From Eremophila alpestris peregrina (Eukaryota; Chordata; Aves; Passeriformes; Alaudidae), in assembly GCA_009792885.1 (NCBI GenBank), contig WMCF01000029.1, positions 124,001 through 188,000 of the forward strand: 64,000 nucleotides of DNA, given 5' to 3'. Shown in pieces: positions 22,791 to 36,256 of this stretch. Position 1 is the first letter of the stretch; the number at the start of each line of letters is the position of its first letter. The notes beneath the pieces were generated by a model that did no database searches, had not been told where the DNA came from, and saw only the letters and a program-made list of their open reading frames with translations. The translations under genes were made by a program, and so were the position numbers.

Positions 22791-25700
22791 GGTACATCCC
22801 TCAATCATTTCCATAATTATGATCTGTCACCTGAATCACAGTTCAAGAACTCACATATGCAAGCACTCACCCTGAATTCACACAGGCTGTGCCATGTGTG
22901 CACCATCCCCAGTGCATGCACCAGCTTTCAGCCAGTGGCTGCTCTGATGACTGCTAATTGGGGAGAAATTAGTAAAAAAGCAGCATTCTCGTTGTCTGCT
23001 TCCTCCAGCTGGTTCCAGGTGGGATGTAGGGAAGCAGAGCATGGCTTTACATCTCAAACCAACAGCATCTGCAATAACAAAACCCTTTAGAGCTGTTCAG
23101 TGTTGAATCCTTGACATCCAATGATCAAAAATAAAACACAGCAATCCTGCATTTTCCCAAGCACTGTATTGAGGGACAGCACTCTCCTTTTCATATAAAA
23201 ACATCACGTTGGCTGTCCTGCTGTAAAGTGAGAGCCACTGTCACAGCAAAGCAATTCCTAGTCCTGGGAGGCACAGAGGGTGGGGAATACATCACCACAG
23301 GCTTCTGGGACTGAGAGCTGCTGCCAGCCCAGTACTGCAGAAAGAACCCTGCCTTTAATGTTTGTGCTTCCTCTCTCCCAATTAGAAGCTACAGAAATCT
23401 GGTCACTGTTCAGTACAGTCTGGGAGAGAGCATTTTCAGGGTTTGGGGAATGAACCCCTCCACACATGGGATTCTCTGAAAATCATGGTCATCCCAGGAC
23501 AGAAATCTTCTCAGGGATACACACAAGTACTAAACCATTTAGAGGCATAGCCAGAGCTTGGGTGCTGAGCCAGCCATATCAGTATTTGCAGAATTTAGAA
23601 TTTAATTGAAGATAATATCAGAAATCTCTAGTCTTTGTGGCTGCAAGACATCTTTTGAGCATGGCCACTGTAATGCTCCCCATATGAATATGCTTATTCA
23701 TGGCTTAAATAAAGTCACAAATTGATGAAAATGCCTCAGAAAAGAGCCACAGTATCTCCTGAGAAGTTACTCTGAATGGAAGATTTCTTCCAATTTGTTT
23801 CAAAAAATCCAAGACCTGACAGGAATTATCTCAGGGTAATTCTTGGTGAACTACTGATCTTCCCAGGAGAAACATGATGCTCACAAAGAGGAGAGGACAG
23901 TGCTGTGCGCTGGCAGAGCACCACCAGACAGAGTTTTGTTGAGAAGTTGGGAGTTCACACAGGTTTTATCCCCTCTTCTTGGCTTCATGAGACATTACAT
24001 AGTAGCATGGTGAAGGAATCCTCCCCTCAGGGTTCAGACTGGAGATCTCTGAGTCTGGCTCATTGAGTTCAGAGAATGTAGGCAGAAATCTGACAGGCTC
24101 ACCCCATTCACTTCCCTCCCTAGCACGGACTGCCTTGGGCATGCTGGGGTGCACCCAGCTGAGCCCTGCCTCCTGGCTCCCTCTTGCTGCTTGGAAGTCT
24201 CCTGTGAAAACACAGACATTGTTGAATATTCTTTGATTTGATTTAGATGAAACCTCTCCTCAGGTCCTGCTGCTCTTCATGGCAAAATACCCACAGGCAA
24301 CAGAGTCCAATTTCTTTACCCATTCAGCTTCAGGCATAAATTTGCTGTTTTCAAAGTGGAGATGGCATCAGATGGCAGAGTGAAAGGGGAAAAAAAGCCC
24401 TTCACCAGCTGTGAAAACTGCCCTTTTAATTTTCATGAAGAGATACGAGACAAGAACAAAAGAAGTGTTCTGCTGGCTGTTTCATTCCTTACTGGTGTTG
24501 TCGACAGTGAACATTTCCTTTCACCATTCAACTCTTAGAGGTCATTAGCTACTGGATCTCTTTTTAATTTCACTCCTTTCTCCTTGGTGAATTACATCCT
24601 TCTAGATATCACCTCTTGAATTCGCATTTGATTTGTGTGGGGCAAGTTTTATCTGTTCTGCCCATGGCATGAAAATTGTTGTTTCCTCTTCTCCTACCCA
24701 GGATTCTCTGTTGAGGTAAAACCTTTACCTATTTCTCTGACTGCACTTTGAGGTCTGACTTCACATATAACACTTTCTGGTTTACATCTACACTGGATCT
24801 CATTAAAACTGTGCACCAGTCCAGATTTCTCCTCATTATAGCAGTCAGAGCTTATGGGAGCACAGTTATAATGAGGCCAAAGAGTGTGGCTCAAAAACAA
24901 TTTCTAATAGCTCATTAGCAGGAGAAGATAAGTCAGATACCACTGTTGTTCCCTTTAAAGATGAGAGCCATCCCCTTCCCAGCCCATGGAGCTCAGCAAC
25001 ATTCAGTCTTCAAAACCAAGGCAAAGCTGTCTTCTTCACTGAGGTCTGCCTCACAGCCTTAGAAGTGCCCTGGACTCCTGTGTGCTGTGATAATATCTGC
25101 AGATGTTCAGGATTCACTTAATGAGCTCAAGGCTCATTTCCCACCTTCTCAGTGTTCCCACTATACCTGGAGAAGCAGCAATACACACTGGCAACTCAAC
25201 TGCTGATGTTCTTTCCTCCCCTGCTTCAAGGTGGATCCACTCCTGCACGATTCTCTGTCTCTGATGTTCTGCTTCTTCTCCCTCAGAGGTGCTGGGGTTT
25301 GTGCATCAGCCTGACACAGATTTATTGCAAATATTCACCAGAATCTTGGTAGTGGGAACATAGTCTGAGCTGGTGATGTATTGCACAGAGAGTTTCAGAA
25401 TTCCCCTTCTTTTACACAAATAGACAAAACCAGAGAGAAGTGTTCAAACTTGCAAACAGGCTTTAAAAGATCTCACCTTGTCTTTTTCCTTCTTGCCCTT
25501 CTGGGTAACATCCAGCAGGAGCTCCTATAGATTTAGGAGTGTTATCAAGAGCTACCAAGCCTTTCAGCTGCAAAGGAGCAGACTGAAAGCCATTGCCTGG
25601 GCTTTATCCTACCCTTACTCAAGCAAGGTGGCTAAACATTATGAAAAATCTGTGAAAACCACCAAGCAAGAACCTTAGAATTTATGCACACATATTATTG

Positions 25701-26455
25701 CATTGCTGGGACATTTCTCAGGATAAAGCAATTCACATTGTAAAATACCAGTGCACTAAAAAGCTCAGGAGGAGCCTCACTGCATTGACAGTCTGGCTCA
25801 TGTGTTCTTATTAGCTTCTCACAGCACCTATCAGAGAAAAGCTCTATCACCAGGGGTATCTAATGCTGAACTTTTGGCTCAATTCAGCGCAGGCTCAAGA
25901 TGCTGTATTTTGACAGTCTCACAAGATGCTGTGTCTGTTTTGAGCTGACACCAAGGGTGCCTCTTTAGAGTGGGTGATGTCTGGCCCTGGAAGGACTGCA
26001 GAGTGCTGATGTGGAGTGCCCCATCCTCAGGAACAGCCTGGCTGCCACCATCCATCAGGCTCAAACTGCTGTGCTGCAGCTGCAGGGCAGTGTGGGAGCT
26101 GCTGGCTTTGGGCCTCTGCGTGTGGCTGACAGAGCTGCCCAGCTGAAGTGGGAAGGTGTCATCCCCCCTGGAGGAATATGCTCCTCAGTCAGAAGCAGGA
26201 ACACAACTATATTTGAAAGCATTTTATTTTTAGCTTATCATTCATAATTCTGCCTGTGCACGTCACAGTGACTCATGCTTTGTTCCTTCTTCCTTGAGCT
26301 GGTAGAGGCAGGAACAACAGGATTTGTTGTTTACTGCGTGGTCTCTCTTTTTGAGGTTTGGCTCTGGCAAGGGCTTCTTCTCAACCAAACACTACTTTGC
26401 CATGAGAGGTTGGATAAATGCCTTCTTTTTTCCCCTAAGAAATGTGGTTTTGGTC

Positions 26456-26485
26456 AAATGCAGGTGCAGTAAATGCAGATGCAGT
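26456..26485. repeat. 15-bp tandem duplication
   Basis: Two adjacent copies, AAATGCAGGTGCAGT and AAATGCAGATGCAGT, differ by one base. In one frame they would read KCRCS twice, but the frame matches no protein and is not called as a gene. Confidence 0.85.
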
Positions 26486-27000
26486 GGTCCCAGCTGTCTG
26501 AAACAGAAAAGGCCTCCAAATGAAAAAGGAGCTTTTAACACAATGGAGAGGAGCATCAAATCCTGTTCCTCACACCACTGCCAAGCCCTCAGCAGATGTT
26601 CAGTCCAGATGATTCCCCAGAACATCTGTGCCATTTCCTCTACCTGCTGCAAGCCACAAAATATCACCCTGCAGGACCTCACAATAAACTTCAGACCTTG
26701 TGCAGAAAAGACAAAACCTTCCAAACTGCTCTGTATTTCAGAGAAAAACGAGAGACCAAAGGGAAAGAAAGGAGCAAACAGCTCCTAATAGTTACCCCAT
26801 ATGTTCTACATGCTCTGATCCTGACTTTTGCTAATGCAAAGCCATGGCACTGTGCTAACAACTAGCACTTTTTGTACCCTGAAGCTCATGGCTCACCTAA
26901 GCTTTCTCTGATCCCTCCAGTGAGCCATTAGAGCACCAACTGTTGTGAGGTTGTTTCAGCAACAGTTTGAAAAGTGATTTTTATGAGCTGTTTATTACCT

Positions 27001-30000
27001 TCTCAGATTTATTGTGTTCCATTCAGACTGATTATGTGGGGGAAGAAAAATCTCTTTAAAAACGTGAACTAAACCAAACCAAAAAGGCTATAGGTCTTTT
27101 CTTCTTTTTTTTCCTTTCCCCTACACATTTGGGACAAATGTCAGAATTAATTTAAGTCAACATTGTGAAAAGCAATAATTGGTCTTTGAATATTTCAAAG
27201 TTTGAGTATTTAAATTAGGGTTCTTGTGAGTGAATTTAGTTGCAGGAGGTGATTTGTGGATTCATTCCCAGTGATTACAAGGTGATTACCTGCTCCTTCC
27301 TGTCTGAGGAATCTGTGTCTCGGGCTTGACATGCAAAGGTGGGTACACCTCACATTTTCAGAGCCTGATGATGCTGATGAGAGCTTCTCCACAGCCCAGA
27401 CCTGACAGGCTGCCAGGTGTTGCACCAAGCAGAGGATTTCTTCTCCAAGGATGTGGGGCTGTGCAAATTAACATCAAACTGCTCAGAAGCATCTCAGTTA
27501 GATGGTGAAGGGGAGTTCTACCAATAGTACCAATCTCCATGGCTGAGCTTTGGATGAAAGCTGGCACGTTGACAAATTAAGAGTCTTTTTCCTCCATTTA
27601 TTCTGTACTTTCCTATCATGGATCCAGCCACAATTTTCAGCAAGTTTCAAATTTTTTTGCTGTGGTTAGGAAGTGATTGTTCAAGCAAGTGCATGTGCAA
27701 AAGAGGTACCTGACCTGCCAGTCCCCCTGCACATCTCCAACAAGCCCAGCACTCATTTATCCCAGCTGCAGTGGCAAGGGAGTTATCCCACTCCTCGTGA
27801 TGCCCATGGGAGCCAGTCCACTGATTGTGAAAAAAGCTCTGGGAATTGCAAGACAAAGTCCCAGGAGATCCAGTGAGACTGAAAGCTGGACACACAGCTG
27901 GATGCTTTCCTTTTCCCCTGGCAGTCAGTGAGAGGGAAGCCCAGTTGTGGCACAGGATGGGAATGTGGTTCCTGTGCAGGGATGAACAGAGCACATGGGA
28001 GGAGGTAGCCAGTGTTCTTGGGATTGAACAGATCCCCTGGCTGTGTGAGGCACCACTGTGTTTCTCACTCATCACTCCTCCTGTGGATTTTTCCTTCTTT
28101 TAATTTTTCTTTTCCTGCTCTGTTCACTGACTGAAGAGGCCACAGACAATGAACTCTCTATCAGCCCTAAAAAAAAATGGGTTTTCTCAGGTGTAGCTGT
28201 GATATCAAGACAGAAATGAATATCTTCAGTCTTCACAGTAATTAATATCCATCCATCCATCAGCTTCAAAATCAGCTGTGTATAATAAATACAAGAAGCC
28301 AAACATCTTGCTGCTGAGAGAGTTGTCACCCAGGCAGGACAAGCCTCCTGTCAAGGGCTCATTTGTGTAATTCCTCTAAAGGCCAGATGCAGCCCTCAGA
28401 ATCTGAGAACTCAGAGATTTGCCCTGCTGCCTTGTTACCCTGCATGATCATTTCTGATAAGTGTTCTCGTTTAATCATTTCCCTGCATAAAGCCCAGGGT
28501 TCTCTTGTATTTGCCTGTGTCATATTAATAAAAGTCCATTTGGGAGGATGCTGGGGGTGGAAATGAGTTGACCGAGGTTAAGTAACAATTGCACAAAATT
28601 GTTTTGACATTATGTTAATATCTGCTCGTGCATTATCCTCAATTTAAAGTTAATCACCAAAATTACCATTGCAGTTCCCAAAATCTAATGAAATAAGATT
28701 TGTTGAGGTGTGAATAATACAGAAATTGAGAAGCATGCAGTCACTATAAAAAAAAAAAGAAATAAATTGCTGACTTTAACTCTCTGAGTGCTCCTATAAG
28801 CTGAGGTGAGTTCACAAATTAGACTTCTAACACTTTGAAATTGTGGCAGGGACTGAGCAGGGTCTGGAGCAGTGTGTCCTGTTCATGGGTTTGTGTGTGC
28901 ACACAGAGCTCCCACTCCTGTCCCAGCTCCTGGGGCATGGCTGGACATTCCAAGGTAATAAATATGAATTGGTGCTTTAATGGTCAGTGGGTTTCATCAT
29001 GACTTGGCTGTGCTAGGATGAACATACCTGATCTGGGAAGATGAAGACAGACCACTGCTATCATGAAAAAGCTTTATGAAAAAAAATGATTACCATAAAT
29101 TCTAATAGAAAACCAGTGGGGAAATATTAGCACAAGGAATGGAAAGAGATGGAGGAATCTGTTTGCCTCTTGTGTTACACCTGAATGAATATGGAGAAAA
29201 TAAAGAAACTGTATATGACAATCTGGTCCACAGCTCACTGTTAGCTAATTTAGATAAAACAAATACAAAAACATTTTTTTAAAAAATAAGCTAAATCCAT
29301 ACTCACACAGAGGCTTGGGGCAGAAAGAATTCAAAGATAAATCGTGTGCCACTGGGAGAAAGTAATAATAGCTTTTTTTGTGAAATTGGAAAATGGGAAA
29401 TTGTGGTGGATTTGAACAAGGGTTTCAACCACAGCAAGGAAATAGATAACAGTTAGTTCTGAGAAAGGGCATCCAAAGAGCACACCTAGAGGCTTGCTGC
29501 CTTAGATGTGTGAGTGGGTTATAGGGGGAAGGGTGGGACAACTGCAGGGTGGCTCAGGGAGTGTTTGCAGGGACAGTGACACTCTCTGCTTTTCTCCTGT
29601 GACATTTCCAGTCCAGGGAACAGGCACAGACAGGAGGAAACAGGTGATAAGTGGAAAAAAAAAAAGAGAAAATAAAGACAAAAGGATCAAAGGAAGGAAT
29701 GGAGGAGAAACCAAACCCAGACAGCTGCCACAAACATAACTAGAAGTTGTCACGAATTACAGAGCAGCAACATTTCTTATGTCCAGATCGAAGTACAAGA
29801 AAGACATTAAAGAAGAAAGAAAAAGCAGCCATAGATGATCCATTTTTTTTGATCCTCAGTTCACACTCCAAACTGGCTAACTTAGTGGGAGAGGCAGTAA
29901 GAATCACAATTTTTGATAGAAAACTCCAATTTTCACGTGCAAAATGAATTAGTCTGCATTAGCATCTAGTTTTCCTAAGGGTGAGTGTACAGAGATCTAG

Positions 30001-33000
30001 TCAGTCACGGCCCAACCTGTTCTGGCACAGTAATTGCAGCCAGTTTTGTGGATAACAAATACAATTTCAAGTGAGGAAACAAGCTTGAAGGAGACTGAAG
30101 ACCTGATCCTCTGTTTGCCTCAAAAAGCTACAGAATAGCTGCATTGTTGGCTTTAATAAATTCCCCATGGAGATTTCATATCCTCTCTAAAGTGGTTCCA
30201 CAAAATCCTGTTTTCAGCTTCTTCACCTACCATTATCTGTAAAATGATCCTTGTTCTTCTGGTGTTGGGGCTTTTGCTGTGACATCCAAATGAGAATGTT
30301 TTGATTCATAGAAGAATTAAAGATGCTTTTCTCTTGGATTTTTTTTTTTTTGTTGTACAATGGAGCCAAAAATCTATCAGGACAAAATTGATAGCTGCTG
30401 CCAGAAATAAGAGAAAAGTGCCCAGGCATAACAGAGTTTGTGGATGTAGCTGTATTTCAAAAGGAAAACCAACAGATTAAATTATCCCACGAGTTACTGG
30501 AATTTGAAATAAAACCATTGCCACAATGGTTAAGAAGGAGGTGAATTTTAGAAGTGCTGATACAATAGGGAACCTTCCTTCTGAAACTTCCAAGTTCTAA
30601 GTGCTATGAGAAAATTGAGCTATAGGGGACATGTCTTCTTCTGGCAAGGTGTCACCAGTGCTGAGCTGTGTGTGACAATGTCACCCTCTTGTAGCTAGGA
30701 AAATAACTGCAAGTGCAAGCCTTGTAGTGGCACCACCACCTATGGCCACATCAAACTGCCTGCAGCCAGGCCAGACCTTGGAGGACAATTAGTCCCAGGC
30801 TGGGCTAATGCTGGAGTGCAAGGAAGGATGGAAGACTCTGAGGGGTCAAGCTGAGAGCTGGGATCATGAAAACAAAGTAAATGTTTGACTACAGAACAAC
30901 AAATCAAACAGAAGTAAAAATAAATAAAAATCTTTTGATCAAAGTCTGGTTCAGGCAGGGATCAAAAAGAGCCCCACAGGGCTTAGCAGGAGCTGAATTA
31001 GCCAAGGGGCTGGGTATGTTAGAGGGAGCAGCTTCAGCAAAAATAAAAAGAAAAAAAAAGTCAAAACTCTTCTGGTGACCTTAATCCAAACATGAGACCA
31101 CAAACAGGCATCAGGAATGGTTTAGTAGATTTATGATTTAAACTCCCCTCATTTTAAAGTGCCACACTTTACCTGTCCCAATGCAACTGAATATGTTCCA
31201 TGGGGTGATACCTAATTCCAGCAGGGAAGAGTTAGGCTCTTCCAAATTGAACTATTAATGTAGTTAAATCTTTCTGTTGCACGATCTCTTGGAATAAATT
31301 CCATTTCTAACATGGTTTTGTTAGAGCACAGTTTTCCAGACTCCTCCAAATCAAAATGCCCACTGGTTCTTAGATTAATGCTAATTAGACAAGATCAAAC
31401 ACCGTGAGAACCCTTGCTTTATCCTTGACAAAACCATCTTGCTCTTAATTGGCAAAGGCTTTGTGGACAGACTGGTGCCTGGTCAGATATAGTTTGTCCT
31501 TTTCTGATTAACAATCTCAGCACTTTCTGCATTTTTGTTCTCTTGCAGAGGCTTATGGGAGGTTACTAAGAAACTTGGGATTTCTTGTAAGACTGCTTTA
31601 CAATATTACTTGGCGCACATAAGATTATTTAATGCTTTAAGTTTATTTACTATGCTTGCAACTAAAATGTCAAGCTCCACCTTCCATGTAGAGGTGATTG
31701 CTTTTAAAGACTGTCAGCAGCCAGTGACAGCATTTTCCTGAGCAGTCCCAAACTTCTCATGCCTTTGGGCACAGACAGGCTGTTCCAGCTTTACCTCCAG
31801 CCTGCACTTTGTGTGGATGAGTCTGGCTTAGCCTCTTCCCACAGAAAACACATCATCTGCACACTGAACTCAGGCCAGACTCACAGAATGGTTCACAAAG
31901 TGTTCACTTGGCCTGAAGCTGGGATTTGTGTTGTCTGAGCCAAATTTTAAGAGAGGCAGGGAGGCTTTCTGTTTGGGGGTGTGCCAGGCAGGTTGTGGAA
32001 GTTACGAGCAAGTGCTGGGGCCTGTTTCAGGCGTCGTTCCCAGAGATGCACACTTAGCAAAGTGAAAGCCCTGAGAACTGAAATTCTCATGTAGGTGCCC
32101 AAAAACTGAAATCACAGCTCTCTCACTGCTTTTCACTCTGGGATCTGGCTCTCAGCTGGGGCCCATGTGCACATAACCTCAGGTTTGCAGGTACCTCCTG
32201 GACTTTTGAGTCACTTCATTTCAGCTTGTGGTGATGATGCTTTAGAAACAAGGAGCAACCCTTGCTCACAGCTCTCCTTAGCCATCTCTCCAACTTATTT
32301 TGCAAGCTATATGGCTTCTCCAGAGACCCTGGGCTGGTTTATTAATAGTTTCCAGCCTGAGAGCTGCCTGAACCACCATCCAGTGCCCTGCATGGAAGGA
32401 TTAAGTGTTGCCTTAAAGCTCTGGGCTCTGGTGTGTGTGCCCTGCCCAAGCACTCCTGTGCTTCCCTGGGCTCTGTTCTCTCTTCTCTGCCTTGTCCTTG
32501 TCCCTCCTTGAAGTTTCTCATGTTTCACCTGTGGGATCAAGGTCCTTCTGTTCTGAGAACATAAGGTACTGAGACACTTAAAACCACAGGAACACACTGG
32601 CCAAAGGAATTCACAGGTTCATCTCCCAATGAGCCTGAGATTTCATGGCAGAGACAGACAAATTAGATGGGGAAAGGGAGCTTGAAACAGCCTTAAGGTG
32701 AGTCCTGCTCTGCGTCACTGGGCTAGCATACTCTCCTCAGGGGAAAAACCAGATTATTCCTGATACAAATCTAGGATCAACAGTTGCAGACTTTTCATGT
32801 TGGGTTTATTAATCCATTTTCTGTTGGTCGTCTTGCTCGAGGCTTTGCAAACAGGAGAGCTGTGCAGCCTGGCTGGCTGTGGCTAACACTGAAGGCACAA
32901 GTTTCTGCAATTAGACAATTTCTTTGTAGCATAATGTAGGCACCAAGCTGACCTCAGAGGCCTTTTTGGCTGTTGCAGAAGCATACTGGACAAGTTTTCT

Positions 33001-34904
33001 CAGCAGCTGTGCATTAGTGTTCCGTATTAAATGGGCTGATTATACATTGCAACAGCTTTTCTAAGATGTTCCCATCACTTTGGATTTCTTCACAGCAACT
33101 TTCTCTCTCTCCTTCTTTTCCTTTGCCTCCAAAGGGTGTTTTGTTAATATGTGCCATCCAGTGGGAAAGCAGATGGGGGGATCATAGAAGACGTGCTTTA
33201 GGGATTCATAGGAAGATTGTTCTGTCCTGCTTCTCCAAAAAAAAAAAAAAGTAAAAAAGGACTTGCTTCATATTTCTTTTCAGGAAAAGAGGCTTCAGGC
33301 TCTGGCAGTGTAGGACTCACAGCCATGGGAAAGATGGAATTGTGCACACACCACAGTATCTGAAGAGAGAAAGAAGAGATTTTAAGACCTTATGATACAG
33401 GTCAATTTTTATCATTATTGTTTTGGTGCACCACTTATTTTTATATCCTTGTTAATCCCTCTGATCTGTACCCTCTCCTTCCACACAACAAATGTGATGT
33501 GATGAGCAAATTCAACATGTGATGTATTTTTGGTTACTGAAGTAAAGAGCTCATAGAATAAATTTGGGGAGAAGGAGCAGCTGCCAAGGAGAGGACACAA
33601 AACTGCTCAGCTGAGGGCAGGGATCTGCAGACCAGCAAAGTGGCCCAGCTGCTGGGATCACTTCTTCCCTCTCCTCAGTTTCCTCTGCTCACTGAAAAGG
33701 CCTGTGCAGGAGGATCTGTGGTTTAGAGCTGCTGGGATAAACAAAGGGGTTTTTTTGATTGGGTTTTGGGGTAGATTCCCCCCCAAACTCTATCTGACTT
33801 TGACTGTAAGATATGTTTCTGGCTTTGATCCCCTGCAAATAATTTCTTCTGTGTTACCTGTGATGGTTTTCTTTCTCTTTTGTGCTATTTCTGGAGTGAG
33901 TTATGTGTGAGAACTGTAGGTCTGGTGTGAGCAACTGGCAAAGGCTGCATTCTGATGAGACACATTTAGTTTTCCAATTGCTTTCTGGGGACAGCTGGAG
34001 TGTCTGTGCTTTCTTAACTGAGGTGTGATGCTCTTTGTCATGAAAAGGAGCTCAAGCTCCTCTTCAGCTTGTTACCCCCTTACCCTGTAATCAATAGCTT
34101 TCATCCCCACTTGCTATATGGGCCCCAAAAGTTTTTCAGTGGCATGATGAATTTTCTTGCAAGAATTTACAGCTTTGTTGCTCTCACAACTACCTGTTGA
34201 GAGCCCTTGGAAGTGGTCTGTGCATCCCAGGAGTCCTTAGGCAGAGGAATGAAAACTGGGTCTGCAGTTGTTTGTGAGCTAAGCTCAGAGCCTGAGTATT
34301 TTGGCTGACTTCTGAGCTTTGTCTCTTTTCTCCCCTCTTCTCCCCAAAGCATGCACCCATCCCAAGGGACCTGGAGATTCACAATCTAATTTTAAGCAGC
34401 TAAACTGAACCGTATGTTTTTCTAATGGTGTTGCAAGCTTTTTGGAGCCTGAAACACAGCAGGAGGGTTAAGCTCACACAACCCAAAAGCACATTTGTTA
34501 ACCTGGCCTTCATGTTTAATGTGAGCAAAAGAGTTTTTAGGTGGAGGTGAAGGGAATGCAGCACCTCTGAGCTGGCTGAGATGTGAGGGTGTGAAAGGAG
34601 CCCTCTGATCTTAGGGACAGGCATGGGAGTGGAGCTCTCCAAGCAGAAAAACACTGAAAAGCCAAACTGCTCAGGCTGAGACTGATGATGAACCAGTGTA
34701 TTTTAAAGCTGCTGTGCATCTGTTTTGTGCACTCTGCTCTGAAGCTGGCACACTGCACGTTCTAGGAGCAACTTGTTCACAGTTTGAGGGGGAAAAACCA
34801 CAACAATACTGGGTGTTGGAGGCTTTTTAGACTAGTGGAGAAAGTAACGAGATCCAATGTCTCTGTTTGTCTAACATTGATTTCCAATTGTGAAATGAGC
34901 TGGA
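27001..34904. other. non-coding DNA, no recognised element
   Basis: Unique sequence of alternating AT-rich and mixed composition. It has A-rich or T-rich runs near 28748-28760, 29272-29287, 29656-29670, 30340-30351 and 33237-33262. Frames such as 27647-28075 minus (142 codons) and 32167-32511 plus (114 codons) have no recognisable domain. The segment 31240-31520 is AT-rich with several TAAT cores and might be regulatory. No repeat family, RNA gene or exon could be supported. Confidence 0.5.
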
Positions 34905-35150
34905 TGTTTTTAACAATGGGATGATGGACCCCTGGAACAGTTGCCTAAGGGATGAGGCAAGCTCTCTGTTACTTAAATCCAATAGAACAAGTTCAGCTCA
35001 CTTTTCTGAAAGTGGCATTCCAGCTCAGCAGGAAGTTCCTGAGCTCAGTATAGGACCACCAGGTGATTTTTTACATCCAGAGCTAAGTGGGAGGTCAGAG
35101 TAGATGATCATAAAAGTATTTTTTTACCTTCAGAGTTGAAATCCTTGAGC
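34905..35150 (+). mobile_element. ancient CR1/L3-type LINE 3' fragment
   Basis: Three blocks match the 3' end of old amniote CR1 in order. First is CCCTGGAACAGTTGCCTAAGGGATG (ORF2 tail, 'WN.LP'-type region), then a TTACTTAAATCCAATAGAAC block, and then GGGAGGTCAGAGTAGATGATCAT (35090-35112), which matches the 'GGAGGTCAGACTAGATGATCATAATGGTCCCTTC' segment close to the element end. The copy is heavily diverged, has lost its CpGs and is 5'-truncated. The 60-codon frame 34921-35103 lies wholly inside it and is not a gene. Confidence 0.8.
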
Positions 35151-36125
35151 ATATAAAAGTGAAATCAAAGAGATGAGAAAGGTCTTAGGGTCAAATATTG
35201 CCTGCCAAACCCAATTACCAGAACTGCAGTTCAAAGTGATCTGTGCCTTGCTGGGCCAGAAGCATTGGACCACTGATTATGGCAAAGGATGTAGGTGTTA
35301 GGAGAAGTGACATGGCAGCAAGAAAACAATGTCATGTTCAGGAAACCTGCACTTTCCCCATGTAGAGGAGACTGGAGAGACTCCTGGATTGCCTAAGGCT
35401 AGGATAAGTCTGAGTTTCAGAAGAGAACCTCCCAGAAGCATGCAGGACTCTGTGTGTCCATGGTCTGGCTGCAGGGAACAGGAGCAGGAGTTCCAAGAAT
35501 ACCACAAGGACGGGCTCTGAGCATGGGCAAGGATGAAATGAGAGATGGGCAGCTAATGACAAGATTGTGATGTGGCTGGAAGCCCCTGCTTCCTCTCCTA
35601 CCACCACAGAGGTGGGCTCAGAGCAGGTGAACTCCCACCTTCACAACTTCCCGGTGATCCCTTGTGGCACAGAGCAAAGGGCCCTCCCTCCCCAGTGCAG
35701 AGAGAGCAGCTCCATCAATGAGTGCTTGCAGCCCAGCCTGCCTTGCATGCAGGTTATGAATGATTTCTTCCCTAAGAAATGAGCCCAGGTTAAAAATAGC
35801 CATGTGCTGCCTCCTTCCTGCTCGCCGAGGCCGGAGATCACTTGAAGTGCTGGCAGTCATTTTTAATGTGGAAATGTTTAGAAGCCAAAATTGTCTGGCA
35901 TCTCCTGCCAGTGTGGGGAGCTCTGGGGACAGCTGGAGGGCAGACAGGGGAGTCTGGTTTTCTGTTCACCCTGGCCTGGAAGGAGAGGGTAAGAAGTTTA
36001 CTCTGGAGACAACTTCTCCATTCTCAGTTCCAGCCTTGACTCTCTGCTGAGCTTGTTAATGAAGGGCCAATTAACACTGGGTGGTTTTCTTACGTGGCAC
36101 CTGCAGCTGGATCAAGATAAAATAT
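35151..36125. other. non-coding DNA, no recognised element
   Basis: Unique, moderately GC-rich sequence. Overlapping open frames on both strands between 35298 and 36050 match nothing known and shadow one another. A few CpGs near 35822-35833 are the only local oddity. Confidence 0.5.
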
Positions 36126-36256
36126 TTTCAATTTGCTACACTACAGGCAAACTGAGCCTGATACTCTGCCTGGTGCAGGGGCTGTCTCTTATACACATCT
36201 TTTCAATTTGCTACACTACAGGCAAACTGAGCCTGATACTCTGCCTGGTGCAGGGG
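36126..36256. other. adapter artefact: Tn5 mosaic end between two 56-bp copies
   Basis: Positions 36182-36200 are CTGTCTCTTATACACATCT, an exact match to the 19-bp engineered Tn5 mosaic end used in Nextera-type sequencing libraries. On either side lie identical 56-bp copies of the local sequence (36126-36181 and 36201-36256). The mosaic end is a laboratory hybrid of the natural IS50 ends, so it is not expected in a vertebrate genome. An untrimmed adapter in a read used for assembly or gap filling explains both the adapter and the false duplication. The true genome most likely has one 56-bp copy and no adapter, making this window about 75 bp too long. The open frames crossing it (36053-36298, 36133-36321) are artefacts. 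Confidence 0.97.

Larger units (their letters stand above)
19165..27000. other. non-coding DNA with poly-A/T tracts and simple repeats
   Basis: Long unique stretch with no supported gene. It holds an A16 run (20455-20470), a T19 run (21553-21571), a (CA)7 run (22777-22790) and a 15-bp tandem duplication (26456-26485). The longest frames (20974-21423, 149 codons; 26324-26788, 154 codons) show no domain, no signal peptide and no conserved motif. Several possible splice-like signals exist but none bounds a recognisable exon. No CR1 or SINE copy was identified. Confidence 0.5.
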
